NCBI GenBank assembly: GCA_032209605.1
Contig: JASFXZ010000020.1
Span: 2,673,501 to 2,737,500, forward strand
Source of the DNA: Mactromeris polynyma
Taxonomy: Eukaryota; Mollusca; Bivalvia; Venerida; Mactridae
Direction of reading: 5' to 3'
Length of the DNA stretch: 64,000 nucleotides
In this document: positions 1 through 13,000 of the stretch, one piece after another
Layout of the letters: each line of letters opens with the position of its first letter
Position numbering within the stretch: the stretch's first letter is position 1
Program-made: the position numbers and the translations under genes
Notes under the pieces: model-generated
What the model was told of the DNA's origin: nothing
Databases searched by the model: none
The model's input: the letters and a program-made list of their open reading frames with translations, nothing else

Positions 1-980
1 GCATTACCATATGTACCAGTGTAAAAGATCTTCACTTTATTCTGCTTATCTGATCGGACTGCTCTCCAATTTTGCATCTCTACTATCACGGGAAAATCTT
101 GTACATCTATCTATCCATATTCTTTTGACAATTTGCTGCAGGGCTTTCACTCGACTCCATACCAGTAGTTTGAACACATCATCAAACACTTATGGTACCA
201 AATGTAATCAGAACTGTTTAAATGAGTCTGAAGTTATGAAACACGAGATGGATCTCCAGGCTATCTTCTCAACTAAATTGTGCTAAGATTATGCAATTGG
301 TCATACAGTATTATGCGCTGTAATTCATCTAAAATTTACTTATTGTACATGTAGAATGGACAGATCCACTTTCGAAACATCCTGACAGCAATCTAATACA
401 TGTAAAAAAAATGCATTTTTTGATGAAAATTTGTTTTTGCGTAAACTTTCGTTAGCTTACAGAAATACAGTTTTATAAACTTACCTATTAATTACATAAT
501 ATTAATGTCGGTGATTCGTAGCATTGCATGCTGCTTTGAAAACTTGTCAAAATATCAAGTTACGCACTGACGGAAACCTAAGTTGTACCTTTGTTCGAGG
601 TGAATTTGATTTTGAGATGGAGATAAAAGATGGACAGACTTTGACCCATGTTTGGGTATTTACATGTCTGGTGCGTTATGGATGCTTTTTTCATGCTTCA
701 TACATGATTGTACATTCATACAAATATACATAAAGCAATTTAGTATAAAAAAAGATGAGCTATCCGATTTCAGAATGACATATTCAGCATACATTGCAGG
801 AAATGGCTCATGCTGAGTGCTATACTAGATTACTTTAATATCATCTTAAAGAACTCATGCAAAGTGAATATATAAGTTCTACTCCAGTGAACATTATACC
901 AAATGTTTGCTGTTCCTTTTTTGTACCATATTTGAACTAATAATTATGAACCAATGAAATGAATAATATTTCATGAGAGT
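1..980. other. no gene seen (upstream flank)
   Basis: AT-rich DNA with short chance frames only. No splice-bounded exon recognised. Confidence 0.6.
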
Positions 981-1160
981 ATAGGTAAACCTCAATAATA
1001 CGACCACCCTTGGGACCCTTGAAAACTAGCCTTATTATTGAGGTGGTCTTAATACTGAGGTTGAATATGAAGTAAAATAGTGAAAATGGACCTGAAAATT
1101 GTATTCTAAATCTTGAGTTGGTCTTATTAGAGTGGTGGTCTTTAAGTGAGGCTTTACTGA
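981..1160. mobile_element. inverted-repeat element, family 1 (copy 1)
   Basis: Starts GTAAACCTCAATAATACGAC and ends AAGTGAGGCTTTACTGA. Ends and interior repeat CTCAATA/AAGACCACC motifs on both strands; the same pattern recurs at 8579, 12980, 49121 and 62390. It is MITE-like, with no coding capacity. Confidence 0.7.
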
Positions 1161-1330
1161 AGTTTGATATTATCATCAACATTCTGTCATAAAATATAAT
1201 ATAGTAATCAATTTAATGTGAAAAATTGTTTCACATTTGGCCAAGACTTAAAAAAATTTTGTTTGGCCTAACCCTACCTACGCATGAAAATGGCTCCTAC
1301 TTTTTGAGGGGTCTTATTAGGAACTTTTTA

Positions 1331-1537
1331 TTATGCCCCCCCCCCCCCCTTCGAGGAAGAGAGTGCATATTAGTTTGCATAACCTTTTCGTTTCCGATCA
1401 ATAACACAAGACCCCTTGACCTATCATCCTAAAACTTGGTCCACACATTCATCTTGGGTAGCAGAGGAACCCTATTGATTTTAGGGTCATGGGGTCAAGG
1501 TCACAGGGGGCATAATGTTTTACAAACATCTCTTGTT
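1331..1537. mobile_element. short repeat, family 3 (TTATGCCCCC...GGGGGCATAA), copy 1
   Basis: 10-bp inverted ends flank a conserved core (CTTGACCTATCATCC, CCACACATTCATCTTGGGTA, GCAGAGGAACCCTATTGATT), and a shared tail TTTTACAAACATCTCTTGTT follows. The left C-run is expanded. Confidence 0.8.
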
Positions 1538-3412
1538 AATCTATTGTATTAACAGTTAAACTTTGTAGGACCATAAAAATAATAATTGAAAATATAACTA
1601 CCTACCTACAATCCTGCCTAAATGTTGGTGGGTAGGTTTACCAAAGAGCAAATTTTTAGAGATGACCATGGTAAAAATATTTGTTTTTCTGATGCCGATT
1701 TTTTTTTCATGGAAGTACAATACTGTAGATAGAAATATATTTGTCTTCTGTTTCCTTTGTAAAAGCAGTAATAACCATACTTCTGAAATTGAATCTGAAA
1801 GTTATAAAAAAGATTGGGGTGTTAATTATAATGTGTACGTTTTGATTACAGCCTTTTTTGGTTATGTACAATTTTTGTATTGCTATTAAACTGAGCTTTT
1901 AGTGACTAAATTATATAAATTTCTTTTTCTTGTTTTATGTTAGATAATTTGTGAAAAGTGGTATAGGTTGTCTTTGTGATACTACGGTAGTAATTTAATT
2001 TCAGGTGTAAAATTAATTTTTGTTGACATTTGGATGTGTGAAAATACAGATATGATCATTTTTGTACATATCTTCAAAAATTAACACTTCGCATACCAAT
2101 ACATGCGTTTAAAGGAGTGTTTGTTTGATGCATGTGTACATAAAATGATTTAGTGATTTCTATTTACTGTGAATTGGAAAATTAAGTTGTTATTTAGATG
2201 ATATTTATTCAGTGGAATTTACGTTTAAGTAAACCTTACAAAATATATGTTTGCAGTGACCCTTCCCGTAATATTAGGGATCAGCATCTATTTATAGATT
2301 TTTAGGTATTTTTATTGGACTTTTAACCAAAACAAATCTACCATGGAAGTGAAAAAGAAATTGAGAAGGGGTCAAATTGTGTGGGTCAGTTTGGACACTA
2401 AAAACGAGTAATCAGCAGGACAACCTCATAGTTGAAACTTCTTTCCTCAATGAATGACAACATGTCAAATATTTATTTTAATGAAAGCTAGGTGGTTTGG
2501 TTTTAGGGCATTTTTGGTAAAATCGAAACTTAAATGAGTTAAATTTGTCGAGATTATGCTATGTGCATGACTGCAACCAATCAAACTCTTTTTCGACGAC
2601 TGCTTTTGAATATTTAATACGGAGCAGCTGTTATTTGCATATTTTTATTATGTGAAACGTCTCATGTCTGAATACAAAAAAATGTGACTCAACTACGTTC
2701 AAAACTGTTGAAGAACTGAAGTTTATAAAGTGTGTGTAATTTTTAGTTAAAATTTCTATGGCAGGATAATATATTTATTTTTTTAGGTTGAAACTATTGG
2801 TGTTGTTAGTGTTAAATGTATGGGATTATATTGTGTTTTTTCCCCATTAAAATGAACAGTGAACAGTGAAATGGAAAGTGATACTTGAGTCTATTTAAAA
2901 TGGCTTATTTAGACTGTTTTGCTCATGAACATTTCACATGCAGCGTTTAATTTAAACATGTAAAGTCTTTTTTCTTGCTGGCAGTTTTTCTATAAATACA
3001 GTATTAAACTAGCGTACTATGTTTATGATCAGTTGTATAAAAAGTCACATTTTAAGATTTGATACAAGTCAATGATCGTTGTGCTAGCATGATGTCGTTT
3101 TCATAGTAAATGCTTGGCCGAGATGTGTACTTTGATTAAATGAGGGGTTTATTATGTATTTTAAATACATTGGTATGTGTGAAAAATGTTTTCTCTAACC
3201 TACAGTTTGAATTTGGCTTTATTATACATTTCCGCGGAGTTATGTGTTAGAAAAAATGGGTTTGAAAATTTTTACCATTTATAATACATTTATGTATGTG
3301 CGATTCAGAGTATCTCAAAATACTTTTCGTATTGTTTGCAAATGTGACCTTGAACTTTTGTTAAGGGTTCATTATATGTGACTTGATTGGTCTAGCAGAG
3401 TTTTCCCTCGGA
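1538..3412. other. no gene seen; upstream of LIMS exon A
   Basis: AT-rich, no domain-bearing frame or repeat family noted. May contain the LIMS promoter or 5' UTR exons, which I cannot place. Confidence 0.5.
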
Positions 3413-3600
3413 TTTTTCAGCTAGGGGTCCTTGGACCATTGTTTTTGACAAATTGGGGGTCCTTAGTAAATGTGTAGGGTCCCAGATATTCAGTTTATAC
3501 TTGACAAAAGTTTATTTTAGGGGTCCCAGGGATGCACAGTAAGTTGAAAATGGGAGTCACTAGAAAGAAAAGGGAGTCAGGGACTCAAGAATCCCTGCTT
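3413..3600 (+). repeat. interspersed repeat, family 4, copy 1
   Basis: Carries TTTTTCAGCTAGGGGTCCTT, ATTGGGGGTCCTTAGTAAAT and GAGTCAGGGACTCAAGAATC. It matches 23668-23860 (+) and 14785-14990 (-). Non-coding. Confidence 0.85.
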
Positions 3601-3866
3601 TGGTAATATTGTTTTTTAGGAAATTTTCTAGGTGTACACTGAATCAGTGAAAGGGTTGATTAATAAGTATTGTAAGAGGGCACATGTAATCTGAACTGTT
3701 TTTTACAGAGTAAAACTCGACTAAACAACATACGTTCCTAATTGTGACAATCTGATGCACAATTGGTAGTGTATAACAATTTTAACAACAATATCGTGAC
3801 TTAAGATTTTGATTATACTCCAAGACAATATCAGTAAAAGACTTGAGGATAGCTTCAGTTTCAAAT

Positions 3867-4012
3867 ATGGAAGAATTTGATAATGTTGATAGTGTGAATA
3901 ATGGCATGAAAGAATTAGCTGTTGAAGATGACAGGAAAGGGGAAGATAACTCTTCTAACAAAGTTACTCGACCATCTTTGTTAGAGTTACCGCCCTTGGG
4001 AAATAAGCCCAG
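3867..4012 (+). CDS. LIMS1: LIMS alternative first coding exon A
   Basis: ATG followed by 48 codons plus two bases, ending CCC AG before a GTAAGA donor (phase 2). The peptide begins [20 protein letters not shown] and is acidic then Pro/Leu-rich. It joins in frame to the shared exon at 40525, giving Ser-Ser-Asp-Met. A pyrimidine tract and AG at about 3699-3708 could mark an upstream 5' UTR splice acceptor. I infer membership in LIMS from phase and orientation; no cDNA was available. Confidence 0.7.
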
Positions 4013-7000
4013 GTAAGAATTTGATTCAAATTTTGTATAAATATGTCAGTACAGTACACTTTGAGTGTAGGAAATGTGAATTGTAGGAAATGATCTACCT
4101 CCTCGAAATACAGAGATATGAGGATACATATTTGCAAATTCTAGTACTTAGATTTTCAGTTTGGCCTTAGGCCTTATAAGTTAAAGTAAGAATTATGTGT
4201 GTTTCTTGTAACATATTGTAGTATTACTTGGTATCGATTTCTTTTGTCTATGCATTTATAGAAAAGATTTATACTCAGATTTAAACTACTATCGAGTTTC
4301 AGAATCCAAATGTTCCCGTTTGAAAAAAAATGTTCCGAACAGAAGATAAGAGGATATATTTAAGAACTGAATAAGAACAGGGGTGGATACAGGATTTTCA
4401 GTTAGTGGTGGGTGGGGCATAAATTATTGATGGGCTACAATGGGTGATTGCCCATTGTTAAGGGGGTCTAGGTGCTTAGAAGCCAATGCCTCATTCTTAC
4501 TGATGCTAAAGAACAATCTACCAAATGTTGCTCAATGTATCACCATAGTTAATAGATATATTATCGGTCAATAGGGTAGGAAAATGTCTTTACCCTTCAG
4601 GTACATAATCCTTAACAGCTTGTCAGATTTTTTTAAAGGGCATGCCCCTCCACTCGCCCCTTCCCCCTCTGTCTAAATCCATGTATGAATACTATTGAGA
4701 AATTGCATCGATTTTCGTTTTTTCTGGTTAAAACTGACTCCCAGTCGCTGACTCTAAATAGTGTTGTTATGAACGTTTTACTGAAATATTTCAATCCACA
4801 GAATATTTTTACATTGCCCTAAATACTGAAAATTACTATAAGTGGGGATGTTTTGCTGTAGATAATGAAATGCTGTCTCTGTTTCACAAGTAGATACTTC
4901 AAGTGAAGTTGAAAATGTCATCATTTGCAAAAATGTTTGTCAGTTTATTTGCAGTATATGGCTACTGTTATACACTTACCAAGATGTTGGTGTAGCTGTG
5001 AAGTACTAAGATTAATGGTCTGACTGTGTAAAGTGTTGTATAATATTTGATATTTACTTTGTACATTAATTGAAATTATTGCGTACAATTGGAGTTTATT
5101 TGTATATGGAATTGGATTTATTAACCTAAAGGATAAATTTGAACCAATTTATACGGATGAATGTGTGTAGCTAGAGATTTCAATTTGATTTTCCATCTGT
5201 TTGATAGATAATTTCTATATTGTCAGATACGCATACTGCTGGTTTCGTTAAATTCCTACAATACATGTGATCTGTCTTCATTATACTAAAGGTCCGGAAT
5301 GATTTCGACCATGTATACGTAGTGAACGCGAGGGATTTTTGTCTGCGAGAACTTTCGCTTGTCTTGCACTTGTAATACTTGTTATATATATCGCCAAACT
5401 ATTGTGACACAGATTGTGTGAAGCTACAATAGTTGTCTGCCCAACCAACCATATTTGTTACAACATTAATTGGCCTCACAAAATGCTGGAATTTCATTTT
5501 GGATTTCCATGAAGTATTGCATTATACCTGATAACACATTTGCCATAACTTTTTATTTGAAATACAGTGATCAATGTTTGTTCTAGTCTACTGTGAGTGC
5601 TTGTGATTTCATCCCTTAGGCAGTTAAGTTTTACTAATGAAATGTAGCGGAATATCTTTGGGTCTGTATGTGCTAAAATTATGCCTTAATTTTAATAGCA
5701 GGAAATAGACCAAAGTCTCGCCAATGTAGAGTGGATGTTTGATTAGGAATTAAGAGTTGCCATTGTTGACAGGTGACTGCTGTTAACAGGTGGTCATAAG
5801 CACAGGTTTGACTGTATATCGTGTACATGTATATCATATGGCTGGAATGTACATGTATGTAAAAGTGTACACATGTAAATATTCTCCACTTTGGTTGAGC
5901 TGATGCTAGGTATGAATGGAAACAACAGTTGCTGTCTGCCAATCATTACCAACTGTTAGTTTATGTCTCTGTGGTCGTCCTTGATTAATTGATTCTAGGC
6001 CTAAAAATAAGTTATTTGCTGGTTACAGACTGAAAGATAGATAGGTTGCTTGCAATTCATTTAAACTTGGTAAGCATCTTGTCTTAATCAGAATAATATT
6101 CCCAGATTTACTTCATCATTGATTTGTATGATATTTTTCATGTTTGAGCTGTTAGTTATTATTTTTGTAAATAATGACCATAATTTCGGTCAAATTTTTT
6201 CGGATACATTTTTTCAAAGCTTATAAACAAATTTGTTGTGGTAAAAACTGAGGCTCGGGCTGTTAACCAGAAACAAACTGTATTTTTGTCCAAGTTAATG
6301 GATGACTCAATCTCATACAATTTAGAAAACGAAATACAAAAACGCCTGTGGCAAGACTGTGATAAAGTGCTCTCCATGAATTATAAGTGTAATTTGAGAT
6401 TTGGGAGGTTTGTAAAGATTGTATGCTGTGAAAAATCTTTTTCATTGAACAGTGATTATTACTAATGATTCACATGTGACATATAGTTACTTTTGTTGTC
6501 CATAATGCTTATAATGACATTAATTATCATAATATATATTAGGATGCATGAAGTGTTTATTTGATTTCCTGTTTCTGTGAACATGTTGGCGTATTATAGT
6601 GAGGTATATTGGTAATAACAAGTGTAAGCTTCACCTTGTCATACCGTTCAGGCAGAAATTATTATCCTTAGGGTCAAAATATGGCTTTTTGGAAATTCCT
6701 GGGGTCCGAAGGTCAACTCCAGGGTCAAACTAGGAGTGCTGTAGTGATAAATGTTCTCACCATCTATCCTGAAACTTCAGGTTTATAACCATGCAGGTTG
6801 ATTGTCTTAATAGTAAATGCATCATCCGTCATGTTTAGCCCTTTTTTATAGCAAATTTGGGGCCGTTATAGGGCCCTATTCCCAAAAGAAAAATGTATAT
6901 ATTTTTCCCCTACTTAAAACGAAAATTCCCCTTCAGTAAAATTATTTAAAATTTTAGCTTATAAATACCGAAATTTGGTGATTCATGATGCAAATTTCCC

Positions 7001-10000
7001 CAATCAAAAGGGCCTGTCATACTTACCCTAAAACTGAAAAACATGGCTGATGTAAGTATGAAATTGATGTGATTGCCAGATTCTCAGAAAATTTGAATGA
7101 AATAGTATAACCATCTTTGCTTCGTCTCTGTACTGTGAGGTGTCACAGCTACCAAATATCTGAATGGCTAAATAATTCATAATTCATTTTCTAGAATATT
7201 AATCTTTCACAATATTTTATGCTTAAAAGTTCATATACAGTTGGACCGTATTCATTCGAAATTCATCGGGTCCGAGAATTTTATTACGAATAAAACATGC
7301 CATCGAATAGCCAATTTTAGATGATACCAAGTGTTTGTATAGAAGGTTGTTGAATAAACGAGGTCCGACTGTATGTCAAACATTGATATAATGCCATTCC
7401 TTGACCTAACATAAACAGTTGTTAATTGATCAAATCTGCATAACACAAATATGTCTATATACAGTCTAGTAGTTTTGATTCTCATTAAGTACAGAGTAAG
7501 TGTATCCCATTTCCTGTAATGTACAGTAAATATTTGTTATGTGTGGAATGCGTTTGTGTGCAATACTTGGATTTGATATATCTATATTTACTTAACATTG
7601 TGACTCTGAACCGTTGAATTTTGTAACTTTTGATGTAAAATGTTGCTGTTACGATTATAGGTAATTGTTGATGTACCAGTCTGCTTCTAGTAATAATCAT
7701 ACTAAATCTCTGTATTGCGCACTACATGTATTGTGGGAAATCCCTTCCCACAATTTAGGGAAAATGATTACAATATTTAAAATTATGATGTTGACTAATC
7801 GAAAGGCCACTTTCATGTGTTGGGAAAAAGCCCTGTCAGTGTTTATTGATCTGTGGTCGTGTTTCATATAATTGCAATATTATCAGTATACCGATAGTGC
7901 GTATTAAAGATTATATTTTCATTTCGTGATTTTAAAGTGGCATCCGTCTTATGATTTGCATGATTATATCATTGTAGTAAGTTCGATGAAAATTTTCATT
8001 ACATCAGACATTAATTACATATTCTTACACACTTGATATCAAATATGCGGAAATAATGTCCGGTACTTGCCAATACACTTAACGTCCTGTCGGAACATTA
8101 TACAACAATTGGCTGATGTAGAATCAATAGTTACGTATATCTTCCCGGAACTCATACTCGTCATATTGTTCCGATATTTGCTGTAGTGAACAAAATATTT
8201 TGCCGATGTTGCAAAAAATTGGATTTATTAGAACGATATTGGATATTAAATGAATATAAGATGCAGGATACTGTTACAATGTTGTGGTATGTCATAGCAG
8301 CATGCTCATAATTGGGATTAATTTGATTAGAGATCACTTCTAAATCACACCCAAGTGTCACTAGGCTGTAATGAACATTTAATACTTGATTGTGTAAATA
8401 CTTGCTGTGATATATTTTCTCGAGTGATTTAACCGGACATTTTACGACTGCTGTTACCTGATTAATTCACGATTGTAGTAATAATTACAATGGTCCTGTA
8501 GGATTTTTATGTTCGACTATCACATAAACTTCTTATCTCATACATTTGAGGTATAAACTGATCACCTGGTGATCTCGGTACGGTGAAACCTCAATAATAA
8601 GACCACCATTGTTTCTGATGAAAGTTATTCTTATTAATGAGGTGGTCTGATTATTAAGTGAAAATGTTGATGAAAAATTGAAAACTGGTCTTGATAATAA
8701 GATGGTCTTCAAGTGAGGTTTTACTGTACTCACTCAGACATCATGTAGACGAGAACGCTGAAACTTATGGCAAATGTGTTATAAACAAAACAGTAGTTTT
8801 ATGTTAGTATTCGTTACTCAAATTAAATTTGAAATGGTTTGCATTTGAAATGATTATTGATGATATAACGCTTGTACAGAAACAAAAACTGTAAACTAGA
8901 AGAAACTGACTGATTGTGAATATTTGGATTGAAGGTGTAGTCAAGTGGTTAATATCCAGCTTCTAGTGTTAAATTATTTGTGAATACTACTTACTGTGTA
9001 TGTATATGAAGTACTGAATTAAACAATAAGATTATTGTGAACATGGAGGAAGATTCTGGGACAAATTCAAAGATGGAGAGAACGCAAAGCTTCAGAAGCA
9101 AGATGACCAATAGGTAACCTTATCTTATATTGTTCTACTTTATCAGCAATTATAAGCAAACCCAACTCAATGTTTAAGTTAATTAAACTTCAAAACAAAG
9201 TGTTGTGGTGTTGTAGAGATCTCTTTTAGGGCATTACATGACTGTTCTCCTTTTTCTGATGAGTAAATTAGGCGTTTCCTGACCTACCCTATTTTTTTGC
9301 CCCGACCCAATACAGCATTTTTTGGTGTGTTAACTTTTTTTTCTTTTAGGTTAATTTTCTTTGAGTGAATTTGTCTTTAGATTCATTTCTGCCAAGTGTT
9401 TACAAGTATTCCAGCTATAGAGCATTATATTCACCTTGAATAAACATTATCCATGTTAAATGGGAAAGGGGATTTGTCTTTTAACATATATTCATTTAAA
9501 TCTATATTTAATTTGCTTCAAATGAAAATAAAACAAATCTCCAAAAAATGGCAATTTGAATCCATTGATTTGTAGCAAAATTTATCGCCCTAACAGCAAT
9601 TATCAAGCTTAACCATGTATGTTGTCTGTCTGTGAGTGCCAATAAAGGTTTGTCCTAATGAATCTGAAGTTTACAAAATGTGACAATACTCTATGATTAT
9701 GGTTTCTAAATGAGCGCCACTATGGGATGTACAACCTCTTCTGGTTCAAGGAAACGCAACAGTGATGTCACCATTTGCAAGCAGGAAACAATATTTACTT
9801 CAAATGGTCACTTCGTTTTCATATTGCCATATGGGGCAAATATTGCTTACTGTCAGTACATGGTGACGTCACACGTGATGTTTTCTGGAGATAGCGTCAC
9901 TTAATGAAGAGGTTGGAAATCGTACAGCGGCGCTCAAATACAGCACTACCTTTTCAGAGTGCTCCTCTATCGCAATAATCTCTCTTCAACAGCATTAGCA

Positions 10001-13000
10001 ATTGTAGTAAGTTATTTACTATCAATTTGACCTCTTCAGAGCAACGACTTGTCAACAACACCCAACATTGTCCCCTGAATGGTATTGCTTTGGTGTAGTT
10101 GAAACAATATCTTTTATTTTGAGTGCATTGTTTAATAATTGGTTTGACGGTGATTTAATTATACAGGTTGTTTCCTGACTCTGTGAGTTACATGAAATGT
10201 TGTACAAATTTTGCATTATTTCATTAATTCATTACCATTCTAAAACAATATCTGCAGCCAGTGCCTCAGTCATTTTTTACTCCGTCCCAAATTTTGGACT
10301 AAAAAATCATCACCTTTGTTCTCGCAAGTATGTTACAAAATATGATTTAAAATAAAACTGATAAAATATACTGACCCCAATGTTTACGTTGTTGACAGAT
10401 GGCCTCGATTGAGAGCTTCCCTCTTTAAATAAAGTATTATTATTGATTATTATTTATTTTTATTATTTATTTTGTTTATTTTTATTATTTATTTAATATT
10501 AATATTATTATTAACTATTTTTCAGCGTATTACAGGACACAAACATAGTTTAAGCCTTAGTAACTGTCGTCTTCATTTTTCAGAATCCTTACTGATATAA
10601 TTGACCCATACTGATATACTTGACCTTGAAATATGGATTGACCTTGAACTCTGAATTGATTTGACCTTGAAATATTATTTATCCTTGGATTGTTAGAAAG
10701 AAGAAATAACTTCATGTAAAAACCCTGGAGGCAAAATTCCAGGATAAGTGTGTTGTTAAATATAAAGAAGTATCCACGACTTACAACTTCTGTTGATAAA
10801 TAATACCATTATCTATAATAATGATGTACACGTGTACAGAAATATCTGTCATTCAGTGGATAGCAAAAATGCTTACTTAAAGTTTATGGAGGTGGGCCAG
10901 GTAATTTTTTTTTTATCTGAAAACTTCATTTCGGTTCTTCATGCAAAGGGAAGCAACTTTGTTGCAAATTTTATTCCACAAAATTTGAGTTGCTTCCCTT
11001 TAATTCCAATGTATCTTAAGCTATTTGCAAGGGAGACAACTGTGTTAAGGCATTTATGAATCTTGAACTGGATTACATCCCTTTCTAGTATATAGAAGGA
11101 ATTAGTTTGCTCTTATCATCGAGGCAAAAAAACAGGTGCAAGTGTTTTTTTATGTTTCTATTGTGAACTTTGCCAGAAGATTGTTTCTGTTGGATGTTAA
11201 GAGGATCATTTACCTTGTAATCAGCAAAGTAGACTAATTATGGGTGTGCATGGTTCATTTTACTGCTGGGAAATGTTACATTTGTCCTACAGAACTAGTC
11301 GGAATGAGATGGTAGTGTTATTGTATGCTCTGATGAGTCACCTGACTTTGACTTGTGTCTAAAGTTATATTTACCAACCTTTTGTTTTCATAAAATCTAA
11401 ACAAATGGAATTGAGTCTGAATCATTGTTGTTTTTACACACTGTATATGTTTGTCAATTTTTGTTTTGAAAACTATTGTAATAACAACGTAGGAGCAAAA
11501 AGTACAGTTAACATTGTAAAGTATACATCCGTTTCAGTCTTAAAATGTTTGTTAATAAGGCCCCTAGCCCTGCGAGATTTCTAAAAAATTGAGATTCATC
11601 TCAAACTGAAATGTAAAAGCACTGAGATTTTGCATATTTGAATGCTGATGCATAAGCCAGATTTTGACGTACCCGGTGCTAGCGCCACTCTCAATGGAAT
11701 ATCTGTGTATTGAAAAACTTCTGTAATGCAAGAAATGATATATTTGACTTCTGGGAGACTGGGGATTTGGTGGGTTAATTGTATACATTAAGCATGTTAT
11801 GATTATAATATTATGTAAACTTGTTGCTGTGTGATTTAAAAGACAGATATCTGTAAAAACAGTAGACTGCACTCGTAACTAGATCGCTTACTGTGACATA
11901 CTGTTTATTACAATACAAATCTCACAATTGTAACTAGCTTGCTCTATATATACTCCAGCCTTGCGTTCAGTTACGGTGAACGATAGCCTGCTCACTGTTC
12001 GGGACCTATCAAGTGTATTGACTGCCTCGTTTTTATTCTGGTTGCCTGCCTCAAAAACAGTAAAGACAGGGAACCAGCCCTGTGATCATTTTGCAATTTG
12101 GTTCCCTGTGTGCAGTCATTGTTATACGGTGGGCCAGGGATACAAAACAAAACCTGAGCGACTGTTAGCCGTAACTGAATGCAGTGTTAGGCTCAAATAT
12201 TCGCGTGCTACCTTCGAGTTGCAATAGCGAGTGATATAAAACGTTTTTCGCTAACACCGGTCAATAGCAAAACTTGCGTGCTGTTTCGTAATGTTTTGGA
12301 CTGATAGCCTTTACTGAATAGCGTATTTCGAAAAGCCCATTTCAATTTGACATGAATTGAAGAAGATACATGGGGCCTGATATTTATTTTGAATGATGCT
12401 AAGTATTCGGATAGAAGGTTGTCGAATAAATGAGGTTCCACTGTACTTGTAAAGTGAACTCATTGTCTTTCAGATATCAAGGTGCCAGGATATCATATTT
12501 TAAAAGGGGCGTTCAAAATTGTCCAGGTTCTCGCTCATAGTGATCAAACATTTTGATTGTCATTTATAGTCTGACTGTGTTTTAATATCTCGTTGAACAT
12601 TCCCCACTCTAGATCCAAGTTGAATTTGTTTACTTTTATGACATGGCTCCACATTTTTGTATGAAGTTTTGAAGTGATCATAAATTGCCAAGGGAATTTG
12701 GTTAAGTGTGCTCTTCATTGTAAATATCACCTTACAGATTTCTTGTTGACATTTTTTGGCTGATAATTTTTGTGTACATTTTAGTTTGCAAATATTTGAC
12801 ACACTTCAACCCGGATATTTGGGCTGTTGTGTATAGGTGCTCTCTGTCATTGGTGTGGATTAAGCTATACAGTATAGATAAAGTGAACATAGTTGTTAAA
12901 CTAAATGAGGCTTTCATGAATACAACTTGCTATAATGATACATTCAAACCTTACTGATAGACTACTGCAAGAATAGGATCAGCTCAAAATTAAGAACACA